In this document: positions 43,756-52,346 of the stretch, one piece after another
How the letters are laid out: each line of letters starts with the position of its first letter
How positions within the stretch are numbered: position 1 is the stretch's first letter
DNA from: Kitasatospora sp. GP82
GTDB lineage: Bacteria; Actinomycetota; Actinomycetes; Streptomycetales; Streptomycetaceae
Assembly: GCF_029892105.1 (NCBI RefSeq)
Contig: NZ_JARZAJ010000015.1
Location: forward strand, 1-64,000
Direction of reading: 5' to 3'
Length of the DNA: 64,000 nt
The notes under the pieces: model-generated
The model's database searches: none
Told to the model about the DNA's origin: nothing
The model's input: only the letters and a program-made list of their open reading frames with translations
Program-made: the position numbers and the translations under genes

Positions 43756-43962
43756 TCAGTCCCAGGGATCGCCCTCGGCGGTCATGTCCGCAGCCCGCCT
43801 GGCGTCCTGCTCGGCGAGGTCGGCCTCGTGCTGGGCCTGCTGGCGGGCCTTCTCGGCCTCGTCGCCGAAGGCGTCGGCCGCCTCGTCGTGGGCGATGGCC
43901 GCGCGCTGTGCCGGGTCCTCGTGCGGATGGGGCTTTCCGCGGAGCCTGTTCAAGATGCCCAT
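43756..43962 (-). CDS. small charged helical protein (paralogue A)
   Basis: The 68-residue protein MGILNRLRGKPHPHED... is almost wholly helical with alternating Glu, Ala, Gln and Asp and ends with DPWD. GAGGAGGAGAC just before the ATG gives strong support. Function unknown; length, position and a shared 5' region suggest it is an old duplicate of the gene at 44080-44262. Confidence 0.8.
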   Translation of the reverse strand: MGILNRLRGKPHPHEDPAQRAAIAHDEAADAFGDEAEKARQQAQHEADLAEQDARRAADMTAEGDPWD

Positions 43963-44079
43963 GTCTCCTCCTCTGGTCCGATCGGACGATGGGCTGCCCT
44001 CACTGTCACACTACGCCGCCCCGCATGCCACCGGGGTGGCCCTGCACGGGGGCCGCCCCGGTGGTGCAGCGCGCTCGGG

Positions 44080-44262
44080 TCACCAGTCGTCACGGTCTTC
44101 GCTCTGCTGCCCCTGCTCAAGGGTCTCGTCGGTGGTGTCCTTCGCCTTCTCGGCCTTCTGCGAGATTGCGTCCGACGCCTGTTCCGGCTTGTCGCCGAGA
44201 GCGGCCTTCGCCTGCTGCTTCAGCTCCTGCGCCTTGTCGTGGAACCTGTCCTTGAGGCCCAT
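44080..44262 (-). CDS. small CsbD-like stress protein (paralogue B)
   Basis: The 60-residue product MGLKDRFHDKAQELKQQAKA continues with ALGDKPEQASDAISQ and ends DRDDW. The Lys/Ala/Gln-rich helical pattern resembles the CsbD family of small stress-induced proteins, though the match is by composition. GAGGAGGAGAC precedes the ATG, exactly as in the neighbour at 43962. The two genes lie in tandem, 117 bases apart. Confidence 0.78.
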   Translation of the reverse strand: MGLKDRFHDKAQELKQQAKAALGDKPEQASDAISQKAEKAKDTTDETLEQGQQSEDRDDW

Positions 44263-44446
44263 GTCTCCTCCTCGGGATGCGATGGACGATGGGCTGCGAC
44301 CACTGTGGCACCGGCTGTCGGGCAGCGCATGTCGGGGGCGAACGCCGAGGTCAGCGACGTGAAAGAGGTCGCTCGGTGCTCTCCGCCCGGTCGGTGGACG
44401 AAGAGAGCCCCTCCCCGGCGGGGAGGGGCTCTCCGGCTTCGACGGG

Positions 44447-46507
44447 TCAGCCGCTGATGCTGGGGGAGCCGGTCTCCAGGTGACCGGAGAAGCGCTGGGA
44501 CCAGCTCGGGTCGGAGTCGACCGTCACGGTGAAGTCGTACCAGCCGTTGTTGTACGCAACCGCGTTGAAGTAGTCGCTGGTGCTGCCGCCGGCCGGGACG
44601 GTGTAGGCCCAGGGGCCGTCGGTGCGGTAGGCGTTGGGCGCGATGGTGAAGGTGACCGGTGCGCTGCCCGCGTTGTCCAGCTTGAACCAGATCGCCGGCT
44701 GACCGGTGTCCGAGGCGTTCGCGTAGGACGCGGTGACGGTGACCGACTTGCCCGGCTTGGTGGCGTCGCCCTTGAAGCGGCGCAGGAAACGGTTGGGCCC
44801 GGTGACACTCAGGTCGTAGGGACCGTTGCCGAAGTTGGTGCCGCAGTTGAAGAAGTCGCTCTGGTTGCCGCCCGGGTCGACCGTGTACTGCCACGGGCCG
44901 CCGCTGCGGTAGGCGTTGGCGTAGGCCGCGAAGTGGGCCGGGTTGACCGCCGCCGCGCCCTCGTTGGCCATCTTCAGCCAGACCTTCATCACCCCGCCGG
45001 AGCCGAACTCCAGGTGGTCGAGGTTGGCGTTCGGCTGGTACGGCAGGGCGCGGGCCGGGCGGGTGCCGGGCTCCTGCGCCGGCAGGGCGTTGTTGCCCGG
45101 CGACGGGTTGAGCTGCGGGCCGCAGGTGGACAGGCCTATGGTCTGCGAGGTGTCGGGCAGCGAGGGCATCCCGTACACCGGGTTGGCGAAGTCGAAGACG
45201 CCGGTGAGGTCGCCGCAGACCTTGCGGCGCCAGTCGCTGATGTTGACGCACCTGGCGGGCGTGCCCATCGCGGCCGTCCAGGTCTCCAGGAAGCGCAGCA
45301 CCGAGGTGTGGTCGAAGACCTCGGAGTTGACCCAACCGCCGCGGCTCCAGGGCGATATGGCGATCAGCGGGACGCGGAAGCCGAGACCGATGTTGGTGCC
45401 GTTGTAGAACTCGCCCGGTGTGCCGGCGGGAGCGGTCGGCGGGGGGACGTGGTCGAAGAAACCGTCGTTCTCGTCGTAATTGATCAGCAGGATGGTGGAG
45501 TTGAAGACGCCTGCGTCCGCGTTCAGGGCGTCCATCACCATGTGCACGAAGTGCGCGCCGTCCTCGGGCGTCGCATACGGGTGCTCGGAGGACTGCTGGT
45601 CGGCGACGATCCAGGAGACCTGCGGGAGCGTGCCGCCCAGGACGTCGGCCTTGATGGCGGCGGCGATGTCGTCCGGGGTTCTGCCGGTGACCTTGGGGAC
45701 GGAGCCCATGCCCTTGACGGCCAGCGCGCTGCCCGCCGGGGCACCGCTGAACTGGTTGAAGTAGGCGAGGGCGTTGTCGCCGAAGTTGTCGGAGGCGTTC
45801 TGGTAGACCTTCCAGCTGACTCCGGCGTTCTCCAGCGCCTCCGCGTAGGTCTGCCAGTGCAGGCCCTTCTCGTCGCCGCCGTCGTACGCCGGGCCACCGG
45901 CGCTGCCCGACGGGTCGATCATTCCGCTCCAGTGGTAGGTGCGGTTGGGGCCGGTGGCGCTGAGCACCGAGCAGAAGTACGCGTCGCAGATGGTCCAGTT
46001 GTCGGCCAGCGCGTAGTGGAAGGGTATGTCGGAGCGCTGGAGGTAGCCGAGGGTGCGGACGGTGCCCTTGGCGGACACCCAGGAGTCCATCTTGCCGCCG
46101 TTCCAGGCCTTGTGCTGGTCGGACCAGGCGTGCGAGAGGTCGCCGTTGCACTGGGCCCGGGTCTCCGCGGTGGAACCGGGGCCCGAGCCGCCGGGGTTGA
46201 AGGCCCACGGGTACTGGCGGGAGAACAGGCCGTTGGGCTGGTTGAAGACGCTGTAGCCGCCGGCGATCTGGATGGCGCTGCGGTCGGCGAAGCCGCGCAC
46301 TCCCTTGAGGGTGCCGAAGTAGTGGTCGAAGCTGCGGTTCTCCTGCATCAGGATCACGATGTGCTGGGCATCGGTGATGGTGCCGGTGGTGCTCAGGCCC
46401 GCTGCCGCGGCGGTCGCGGTGCCACCCGCCGCCGAACCCGCCACCGCCGCACTCGCCGCCGCACTCGCGGACAGCGCCATGAACTTCCTACGACTCAGCT
46501 CAGCCAT
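44447..46507 (-). CDS. Tat-exported phosphocholine-specific phospholipase C
   Basis: The 686-residue enzyme hydrolyses phospholipids outside the cell. The N-terminus MAELSRRKFMALSASAAASA is a twin-arginine signal. The catalytic phosphoesterase domain begins with HIVILMQENRSFDHYFGTLK (residue 48) and includes LLINYDENDGFFDHVPPPTA (near 320) and PLIAISPWSRGGWVNSEVFD with metal ligands. Two DUF756-type beta domains follow (FAAYANAYRSGGPWQYTV, FTIAPNAYRTDGPWAYTV). The ATG at 46507 starts the signal; an open frame of 33 codons before it has no support. PhoP control is common for such genes, but no clear PHO box was found. Confidence 0.94.
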   Translation of the reverse strand: MAELSRRKFMALSASAAASAAVAGSAAGGTATAAAAGLSTTGTITDAQHIVILMQENRSFDHYFGTLKGVRGFADRSAIQIAGGYSVFNQPNGLFSRQYPWAFNPGGSGPGSTAETRAQCNGDLSHAWSDQHKAWNGGKMDSWVSAKGTVRTLGYLQRSDIPFHYALADNWTICDAYFCSVLSATGPNRTYHWSGMIDPSGSAGGPAYDGGDEKGLHWQTYAEALENAGVSWKVYQNASDNFGDNALAYFNQFSGAPAGSALAVKGMGSVPKVTGRTPDDIAAAIKADVLGGTLPQVSWIVADQQSSEHPYATPEDGAHFVHMVMDALNADAGVFNSTILLINYDENDGFFDHVPPPTAPAGTPGEFYNGTNIGLGFRVPLIAISPWSRGGWVNSEVFDHTSVLRFLETWTAAMGTPARCVNISDWRRKVCGDLTGVFDFANPVYGMPSLPDTSQTIGLSTCGPQLNPSPGNNALPAQEPGTRPARALPYQPNANLDHLEFGSGGVMKVWLKMANEGAAAVNPAHFAAYANAYRSGGPWQYTVDPGGNQSDFFNCGTNFGNGPYDLSVTGPNRFLRRFKGDATKPGKSVTVTASYANASDTGQPAIWFKLDNAGSAPVTFTIAPNAYRTDGPWAYTVPAGGSTSDYFNAVAYNNGWYDFTVTVDSDPSWSQRFSGHLETGSPSISG

Positions 46508-46675
46508 CTCGGCCGACCATCCCTTCAGTCGCGATGTTGTGCACACACGTTGTGTCCACGCCACCGATCGCGCGACATCTTTGCGCAGGTCCGGGCGGTA
46601 GGCCATGGTTGTGCAGCAAGGTTTGTCGGACTGTTCGCCGCCGCTTCGCCTCGCTACGACGAGATGAACGGAATG

Positions 46676-47332
46676 TCAGCGGTCCTGAACGGTGATCCCC
46701 AGAGCCTGGGCGAACTGCGGCGCCAGCTCGAAGAGTTGGGTTGTGGAGATGAGTGCGCCGCGCAGCCCCTGCGGCCCGTCGGGAAGTCCGAGCCGCACGG
46801 CGCCGCGCAAGTCCACCTGGCGCAGCCCGGCGGTGCCGAGGCGGACCTCCTCCAGGGAGCTCCCGGGGAACGAACAGTCGGTCAACCTGGCCTCACCGAA
46901 GTCGACATCGCGCAGCAGGCAGTCCTCGAAGACGACATCGCGCAGCACCGCGCCGCGCAGGTTGACGGACTCCAGCTTGCAGCGCCGGAACACCACCCGG
47001 CGCAGCGCCGCCCCGTACGCCGAGACTCCGGCCAGCACGGTGCCGAGCAGTTCGGCGTCCTGCCACTCGCTCTCGGGTGCGGAGACGGCGACCCAGCGGC
47101 TGTTCTGCACCCAGATCTCGTTGAACCTGGCCTGGCGGAGCTTGACGCCGCTCAGCTCCACGCCGGTGAAGGCGCATTCCAGGAAGCTCGCGCCGTTCGC
47201 CGCCTGGTCCTCGTAACTGCCGCCGTCGAAGTGGGCGGTGTCGTACCGGGTGTCCTTGCCGAGCGGCCCGGTGTGCGGTCCGAGCAGGTGCCCGTACGGC
47301 AGGTCGGCGAGCTGTTCGTGGGCGGACGGCAT
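46676..47332 (-). CDS. pentapeptide-repeat protein
   Basis: The 218-residue protein contains about 20 repeats of the A(D/N)LXX type from residue 45 to 190 (CAFTGVELSGVKLRQARF, CKLESVNLRGAVLRDVVF, CLLRDVDFGEARLTDCSF). These form a right-handed quadrilateral beta helix. Some relatives mimic DNA and protect gyrase from quinolones, others have no known role. The gene is followed 54 bases upstream by the ltrA remnant, on the same strand. Confidence 0.92.
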   Translation of the reverse strand: MPSAHEQLADLPYGHLLGPHTGPLGKDTRYDTAHFDGGSYEDQAANGASFLECAFTGVELSGVKLRQARFNEIWVQNSRWVAVSAPESEWQDAELLGTVLAGVSAYGAALRRVVFRRCKLESVNLRGAVLRDVVFEDCLLRDVDFGEARLTDCSFPGSSLEEVRLGTAGLRQVDLRGAVRLGLPDGPQGLRGALISTTQLFELAPQFAQALGITVQDR

Positions 47333-47385
47333 TGCTGTTCTCCTCTGGTCGCGGAAGACGCCATGCTCACACGGGACACCGACAG

Positions 47386-47935
47386 TCAGCCCTGCCGGGC
47401 CCGCAGGGTGATCCCGGTGGCTACCGTGGCGGCGACGACCAGGCCCGCCGCCAGGACGCCGTTCGCCCCGGCGAAGGTGCAGGTCAGCGTGGCCGCCGCG
47501 GCGATCGGCAGGACCAGTTGGGCAGCCCCCGCTTGACGTGCCGGGCGTGCAGCAGCCAGACCGTGAGCAGGTACAGCGCCGCCGGTACCGTCACCGCGGC
47601 CGTGGCCGCCCCGGCGGAGACGTGCGCCTGGCCGGCCGCGTACTCGACCGCGACCTCGAGGCCCGAGCCGATCGCGGCCGCCGAGGCGAAGACCGGGTAG
47701 TGCCCGTAGCCCCAGACGAACGCCTGCCGGTTGGAACGCAGATGGCCGTGGATCGGTTCGGCGAAGTAGATCCACCAGGCACCGAAGCAGAGCAGCAGGC
47801 CACCGGCCGCGATGGCCAGCAGCCGGGCGAGTGCCTCGTGCTCGTCCAGCCCGGACTGCACGGCGACGGTGGCGGCCGCGACCGTCTCGCCGGGCACGAT
47901 CAGGGTGAAAAGGCCGTCATGGTGCCGCCTTGCTC
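47386..47935 (-). pseudogene. low-temperature-requirement protein A (ltrA) remnant
   Basis: The sequence reads HHDGLFTLIVPGETVAAATV, then WWIYFAEPIHGHLRSNRQAF, VWGYGHYPVFASAAAIGSGL as in the last half of LtrA membrane proteins. The first 200 or so residues are missing. After HVKRG the frame is lost: QLVLPIAAAATLTCTF AGAN and the proper C-terminus lie in another frame. A C5 tract at 47526-47530 would restore the frame with one more base, so a 1-base deletion (or a sequencing error) explains it. The 5' truncation alone makes it non-functional. Confidence 0.7.
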
Positions 47936-48316
47936 GGGGTGGTCGCGTCAGCGCGATCCTGGCACCCCCAAACGCCCGGTGCACGTACCGCTGCGGCACG
48001 CCGTGTGGCCTGGTTCCAACCGTTTTGGGCTCCCGTCAGCGACAGTTGACGGTGCAGTGCGCGAACCGGGTGACAGCTCGATGGCTCCCGGGCGTGCCCT
48101 GTGGAAGGTGTCCTGTCCGCCCCGATCGGCTCGATAGATTCCCTCCCACGTTGGAAAGACGACACGGGCGGTCTGCGAGCAACGCGGAAGGTCAAGGCCG
48201 ATGGCGGGACAAGGAAGCGGATCCACCGCCCTCCCGTGTCCGCACCACCGGCCTCGTGATCACCGCGCTGCTCGCCAGCGCCGCCTGCTGGTCGTCATGC
48301 GCTCAGTGACGAGCGG
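47936..48316. other. gap with no intact gene
   Basis: A CGTCA-N8-TGACG inverted repeat lies at 48034-48051. Near 48235-48309 a short plus-strand stretch, RTTGLVITALLASAACW, looks like a truncated membrane or lipoprotein end. Neither is well supported. The region probably contains decayed DNA between the ltrA remnant and the transporter gene. Confidence 0.35.
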
Positions 48317-50020
48317 TCACTTCTCCCAGCCGACCTTGGCGATGTCGGTGTCCGCCAGGCTGCTGGCACCCTCGTTGGCCAGCCCCTTACGGACGGCCAG
48401 GATGCTCGGCCGCTGGTAGAGCTCGATGGTGTGGCCGAGCTCCCAGATCTTGGCGTCGGCCTCGTTGTAGAGCTTGTCGGCCTCGTTCCGGTCGAGCGTG
48501 CCCGCGGCCTTCTTCAGCAGCGAGTCGATCTCGGGGGTGCTGAGCTTGGAGTAGTTCCCGAACACGTTGTCGCCTTCGGGGGCACGGAAGTTGCCCACAC
48601 CGTTGGAGAGCGGGAAGGAGCCGGTGTTGCGCCAGGTGGCCAGGTCGAACTTGCCCTGGTTGATGTACTTGGTGAAGTACTCCTTGCTGGACACCTTGTC
48701 GATGTCCATCTTGATCCCGACCTGCTGCAGCATGTTCTGGATGGCGGAGACCATGTCCAGCTGCGCCTGGGTCGAGCCGTCGCTCAGCACGAAGTGCAGT
48801 TCCAGCGGCTGGCCGTCCTTGGTGCGCGGCTGTCCGGCCGCGGCCTCCTTCCAACCCGCCTTGTCGAGAAGGCCCTTGGCGACGTCCGGGGAGTACTTGG
48901 CCCAGTCGCCCGAGTTGTTCTGGTAGCCGGCCTGGTTGGTCATGTAGAGGTGGTTGTCGAGCTTCTTGAACTCGACCGGCACCCCCTGGTTGACCACCTT
49001 GATCAGCGCGTCGCGGTCGACCGCCCGGCCGATCGCCTGCCGGACCGTCTGGTCGGCCACCGCACCGTTGCCACCGAAGGAGATGTGCACCTCGTCCCAC
49101 GGGGTGCCGGTGCGGATCACCGTGTCCTTGGCGTCCTTGAGCTGGCCGTACGCGGTGGCGTTGCCCGCCGGGGCCTCGTCGACCTCGTTGTTGAGGAAGG
49201 CCTGGGTGATCGCGGGGGTGTCCATCACCCGGAAGGTGATCTTGTCCAGTTTGGCCGGGGTGCCCCACCAGTCGGGGTTGCGGACGAGCGTGACGGTCTG
49301 CGCGCTCTTGTCCATACTGCCGATCTTGAACGGTCCGCCGAAGACCGCGACCTTCTCCACCGAACCGTTGTTGAACACATCGGCGTTGGCGAGCATGGAG
49401 GCCGGCACCAGCGGCTTGAAGAGGTTCTGCCAGTCGGCGTACGGCGAGCTGAAGGTGACCTTGACCTCCTGGTCGTCGGCACCCTTTTCCACGCTGGATA
49501 TCTGCTCGTAGCCGGACGGGTCGGCGATGTTGTAGCCGGGGGCCTTGCCGTTGGCCGCCTGCCAGACCGCCTTGAAGTCCTCGTAGGAGATCGGCTTGCC
49601 GTCCGACCACTTGGCCTTGGGGTTGACCTTGTACGTCACCACCTGCGGCGAGGCGGAGGTGAGCTCGGCCGAGGTCAGGTACTCCGGCACCGGGTGGAAG
49701 ACGCCCTTGGCGTCCGAGCGGAAGATCTTCGCCTCGACATAGCCCATGATGTCGACCGCGTCGCCGTAGCGCCCGTCCACCTGGTACGGGTTCCACTGGG
49801 TGATCCACTGCTGGAGGGCCAGCCGCAGCTCGCCGCCGTCCTTGATCTTGTCCAGCGGCTGCGGGTTGTTGTCCTCGGCGTCCTGGGTCGGGACGACCGT
49901 CTTGGCCACATCACCGCCGGAGCCCGAGCTGCCGGAGCTGCAGCCGGTGACGGTCAGCGCCAGGGCGATCGCGACAACGGCGGCCCGGCCCAGGCCGCGG
50001 GCTGTGGTGGATGCGTCCAT
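48317..50020 (-). CDS. oligopeptide ABC transporter, substrate-binding lipoprotein
   Basis: The 567-residue extracytoplasmic protein of SBP family 5 captures oligopeptides or similar solutes. The signal peptide ends with lipobox TVTGC near residue 28, so it is a lipoprotein. Family traits are DGGELRLALQQWITQWNPYQ, AKWSDGKPISYEDFKAVWQA and VRQAIGRAVDRDALIKVVNQ. GGGGGA lies about 9 bases before the ATG at 50020. It is divergent from the permease genes at 50392 and must serve that transporter. Confidence 0.92.
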   Translation of the reverse strand: MDASTTARGLGRAAVVAIALALTVTGCSSGSSGSGGDVAKTVVPTQDAEDNNPQPLDKIKDGGELRLALQQWITQWNPYQVDGRYGDAVDIMGYVEAKIFRSDAKGVFHPVPEYLTSAELTSASPQVVTYKVNPKAKWSDGKPISYEDFKAVWQAANGKAPGYNIADPSGYEQISSVEKGADDQEVKVTFSSPYADWQNLFKPLVPASMLANADVFNNGSVEKVAVFGGPFKIGSMDKSAQTVTLVRNPDWWGTPAKLDKITFRVMDTPAITQAFLNNEVDEAPAGNATAYGQLKDAKDTVIRTGTPWDEVHISFGGNGAVADQTVRQAIGRAVDRDALIKVVNQGVPVEFKKLDNHLYMTNQAGYQNNSGDWAKYSPDVAKGLLDKAGWKEAAAGQPRTKDGQPLELHFVLSDGSTQAQLDMVSAIQNMLQQVGIKMDIDKVSSKEYFTKYINQGKFDLATWRNTGSFPLSNGVGNFRAPEGDNVFGNYSKLSTPEIDSLLKKAAGTLDRNEADKLYNEADAKIWELGHTIELYQRPSILAVRKGLANEGASSLADTDIAKVGWEK

Positions 50021-50122
50021 GAGGGGTTCCCCCGGAGATTCTTCGACGATTCGGCGCAGCCGGGTGTGGCAGGCCTTGATCGTGGGCAGCCAATTGGGTG
50101 TCCAGCGAGGAGGAACGTAACA

Positions 50123-50167
50123 GTGGATCAGCCCGGCCACCAGGGGCCCGTGTTCACACCTGATTGA
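50123..50167 (+). CDS. candidate 14-codon ORF upstream of the permease operon
   Basis: GTG to TGA encodes MDQPGHQGPVFTPD. It is preceded by a near-perfect ribosome binding site GAGGAGGA 8 bases away, which is unusual for a random frame. It lies between the divergent transporter genes on the strand of the permeases, 225 bases before their start. It could be a leader peptide or a chance occurrence. Confidence 0.3.
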   Translation: MDQPGHQGPVFTPD

Positions 50168-50391
50168 ATCGCAACGCGGCGAAACACCGCCGCAATACTC
50201 CGTAAGCACCCAGCTGATTGACTCTGACCTGCGGTTTCTCCCACCCGGGTGAGACTGCAAGCGCCGCGACCCCTGGACGAACAACCATTCGTGCCGTAGA
50301 ACTGCTGCGCAAAAGTGCGTCAAGCACCCGATCAGCGAAGGCCATTGATCATGCCCGGCAGGTACCCGAACAGTTTTCCCGGTGGTGGGCG

Positions 50392-51375
50392 GTGATCCGC
50401 TATCTGGCCAAGCGTCTGGGGTACTACGCCGCTCTGCTGATCGTCGCGATCTTCCTTGCGTACGCGCTCTCCTGCACCGCGCTCGGCCCCCGCACGTACT
50501 TCGAGGCCAAGCAGCCCCGGCCCTCCGCCGCCTCGGTGGACCGGCAGTTGACCGCGCTGAACATCAACGACCACACACCGGTGGTCGAGCGCTTCGGCAA
50601 GTGGAGCAAGGACCTGGTGCTCCACGCCGACCTGGGCCGGACCATCCACAACACCTCGGTCAACGCCGAGTTCGGCCGTCGAATAGTCGTCTCGCTGCGG
50701 CTGCTCCTGATCGGCAGCCTGCTCGGCATGCTGCTCGGCGTGGCGGGCGGTGCCTGGAGCGCGGTACGCCAGTACCGCATCTCCGACCGCACGTTGACAC
50801 TCGTCTCGTTCGTCCTGCTCTCGACTCCGGTCTTCCTGCTGGCGCTGCTGCTCAAGAACGGCGCCATCGCCGCCAAGGACGCCGTCGGCCACGAGGTGAT
50901 CCCGTTCACCGGGTACGAGACCCCGGGGCTGAGCGGCGGCATCGGTGCCCATCTCGCCGACTGGGGGCTGCACCTGCTGCTGCCCACGCTCTCGCTGGCC
51001 CTCGGCGGCCTTGCGATGTACAGCCGCTACCAGCGCGGCACCATGCTGGACGTGCTCGGCTCCGACTACCTGCGCACCGCCGAGGCCAAGGGGCTGACCC
51101 GCAACCGGGCGCTGCTCAAACACGGGCTGCGGACCGCGATCATCCCGATGTCGACGATGTTCGCCTACAGCTTCCTGGGCATCTTCACCGGCGCCACCTT
51201 CACCGAGTCCATATTCGGCTGGCACGGGATGGGCGAGTGGTTCATCCAGGCCATCAACGAGCAGGACATCAACTCGGTGGTCGCGGTGAACCTGTTCGCC
51301 GCCGTGGTGGTGCTGGCCTCGGGCTTCCTCGCGGACGTGCTGCACGCCGCGCTCGACCCGCGCGTACGGTCCTGA
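50392..51375 (+). CDS. oligopeptide ABC transporter permease (DppB/OppB type)
   Basis: With the GTG at 50392 the protein has 327 residues, starting VIRYLAKRLGYYAALLIVAI as the family does. Six membrane helices are apparent, with a large loop carrying the DLGRTI segment. The EAA loop reads SDYLRTAEAKGLTRNRALLK and contacts the ATPase. The frame is open 58 codons further upstream, but that part has no family match. It is followed by the second permease 17 bases later. Confidence 0.9.
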   Translation: MIRYLAKRLGYYAALLIVAIFLAYALSCTALGPRTYFEAKQPRPSAASVDRQLTALNINDHTPVVERFGKWSKDLVLHADLGRTIHNTSVNAEFGRRIVVSLRLLLIGSLLGMLLGVAGGAWSAVRQYRISDRTLTLVSFVLLSTPVFLLALLLKNGAIAAKDAVGHEVIPFTGYETPGLSGGIGAHLADWGLHLLLPTLSLALGGLAMYSRYQRGTMLDVLGSDYLRTAEAKGLTRNRALLKHGLRTAIIPMSTMFAYSFLGIFTGATFTESIFGWHGMGEWFIQAINEQDINSVVAVNLFAAVVVLASGFLADVLHAALDPRVRS

Positions 51376-51392
51376 GGAGAGCGTGACCTGAC

Positions 51393-52346
51393 ATGACTAC
51401 TGTGATCGCAGAGAGCAGCATCCCGGCCCCGGCGGTCGAGGACGCCGCCCCGGCCGGGCGGCTGCGCCTGGTGCTGGGCAAGATGCTGGCGGCGCGCGGG
51501 GTGCTGGTCGGCGCGGTGATCGTGCTGCTGCTCTTCCTGCTCGCCTTCGGCGGACCGTTTCTGACGCCCTGGAACTACGTCACCCCCGACTACCTGGCGA
51601 TCCGCCAACCCCCCTCCGGTCAGCACTGGTTCGGCACCAACGGTCTCGGCCAGGACGTCTTCGCCCAGACCGTGCGCGGACTCCAGAAGTCGCTGATCAT
51701 CGGTCTGCTGGTGGCTCTCTTCTCCACCGTCGTGGCCTCGCTGGTCGGCGCCTGCGCCGGGTACTTCGGCGGCTGGACGGACCGCGCGCTCACCTTCCTG
51801 GTGGACCTGATGCTGGTCTTCCCCAGCTTCCTGATCATCACCATCATCTCGCCCAAGCTGCGCGGGGCAGGCTGGATCGCCTTCGTCGCGCTGCTGGCCG
51901 CCTTCAACTGGATGATCACCGCCCGGGTGGTCCGCTCGATGACGCGCTCGCTCAAGGAGCGCGAGTTCGTCAGGGCGGCCGAGTTCATGGGGGTCAGGCC
52001 GCTGCGGATCATCGTCCGGCACATCCTGCCGAACGTCGCCTCCTTCCTGATCACGGACGCCACCATCGCGGTCGGCGCCGCCGTGATGAGCGAGACCGCA
52101 CTCTCCTTCTTCGGCTTCGGCGTCCGCGCCCCCGACGTCTCGCTCGGCACCCTGCTCGCCGCCGGGACCGACCAGGCACCCGTCTTCCCCTGGCTGTTCT
52201 ACTTCGCCGCCGCACTGCTGGTGCTCTTCGTCCTGGCGATCAACCTGATCGGGGACGGGCTGCGCGACGCCCTCGACCCCACCTCGGAAGGCGCCCGGCC
52301 GCCACGCAAGTCCCGTACCCGCCGCACCTCCCGGAGCTCCAAGTGA
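51393..52346 (+). CDS. oligopeptide ABC transporter permease (DppC/OppC type)
   Basis: The 317-residue protein is the second permease. It has the N-terminal helix and the conserved HWFGTNGLGQDVFAQTVRGL at about residue 70, then five further helices. The EAA loop is EFVRAAEFMGVRPLRIIVRH near residue 190. The C-terminus is very basic. The stop overlaps the start of the ATPase gene (GTGA), so the operon is tightly coupled. Confidence 0.93.
   Translation: MTTVIAESSIPAPAVEDAAPAGRLRLVLGKMLAARGVLVGAVIVLLLFLLAFGGPFLTPWNYVTPDYLAIRQPPSGQHWFGTNGLGQDVFAQTVRGLQKSLIIGLLVALFSTVVASLVGACAGYFGGWTDRALTFLVDLMLVFPSFLIITIISPKLRGAGWIAFVALLAAFNWMITARVVRSMTRSLKEREFVRAAEFMGVRPLRIIVRHILPNVASFLITDATIAVGAAVMSETALSFFGFGVRAPDVSLGTLLAAGTDQAPVFPWLFYFAAALLVLFVLAINLIGDGLRDALDPTSEGARPPRKSRTRRTSRSSK

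Noticed and set aside
46530..46565. PHO box before the phospholipase C gene
   Set aside because: Two GTTGTG elements 13 bp apart do not match the 11-bp GTTCACC-type direct repeats bound by PhoP.
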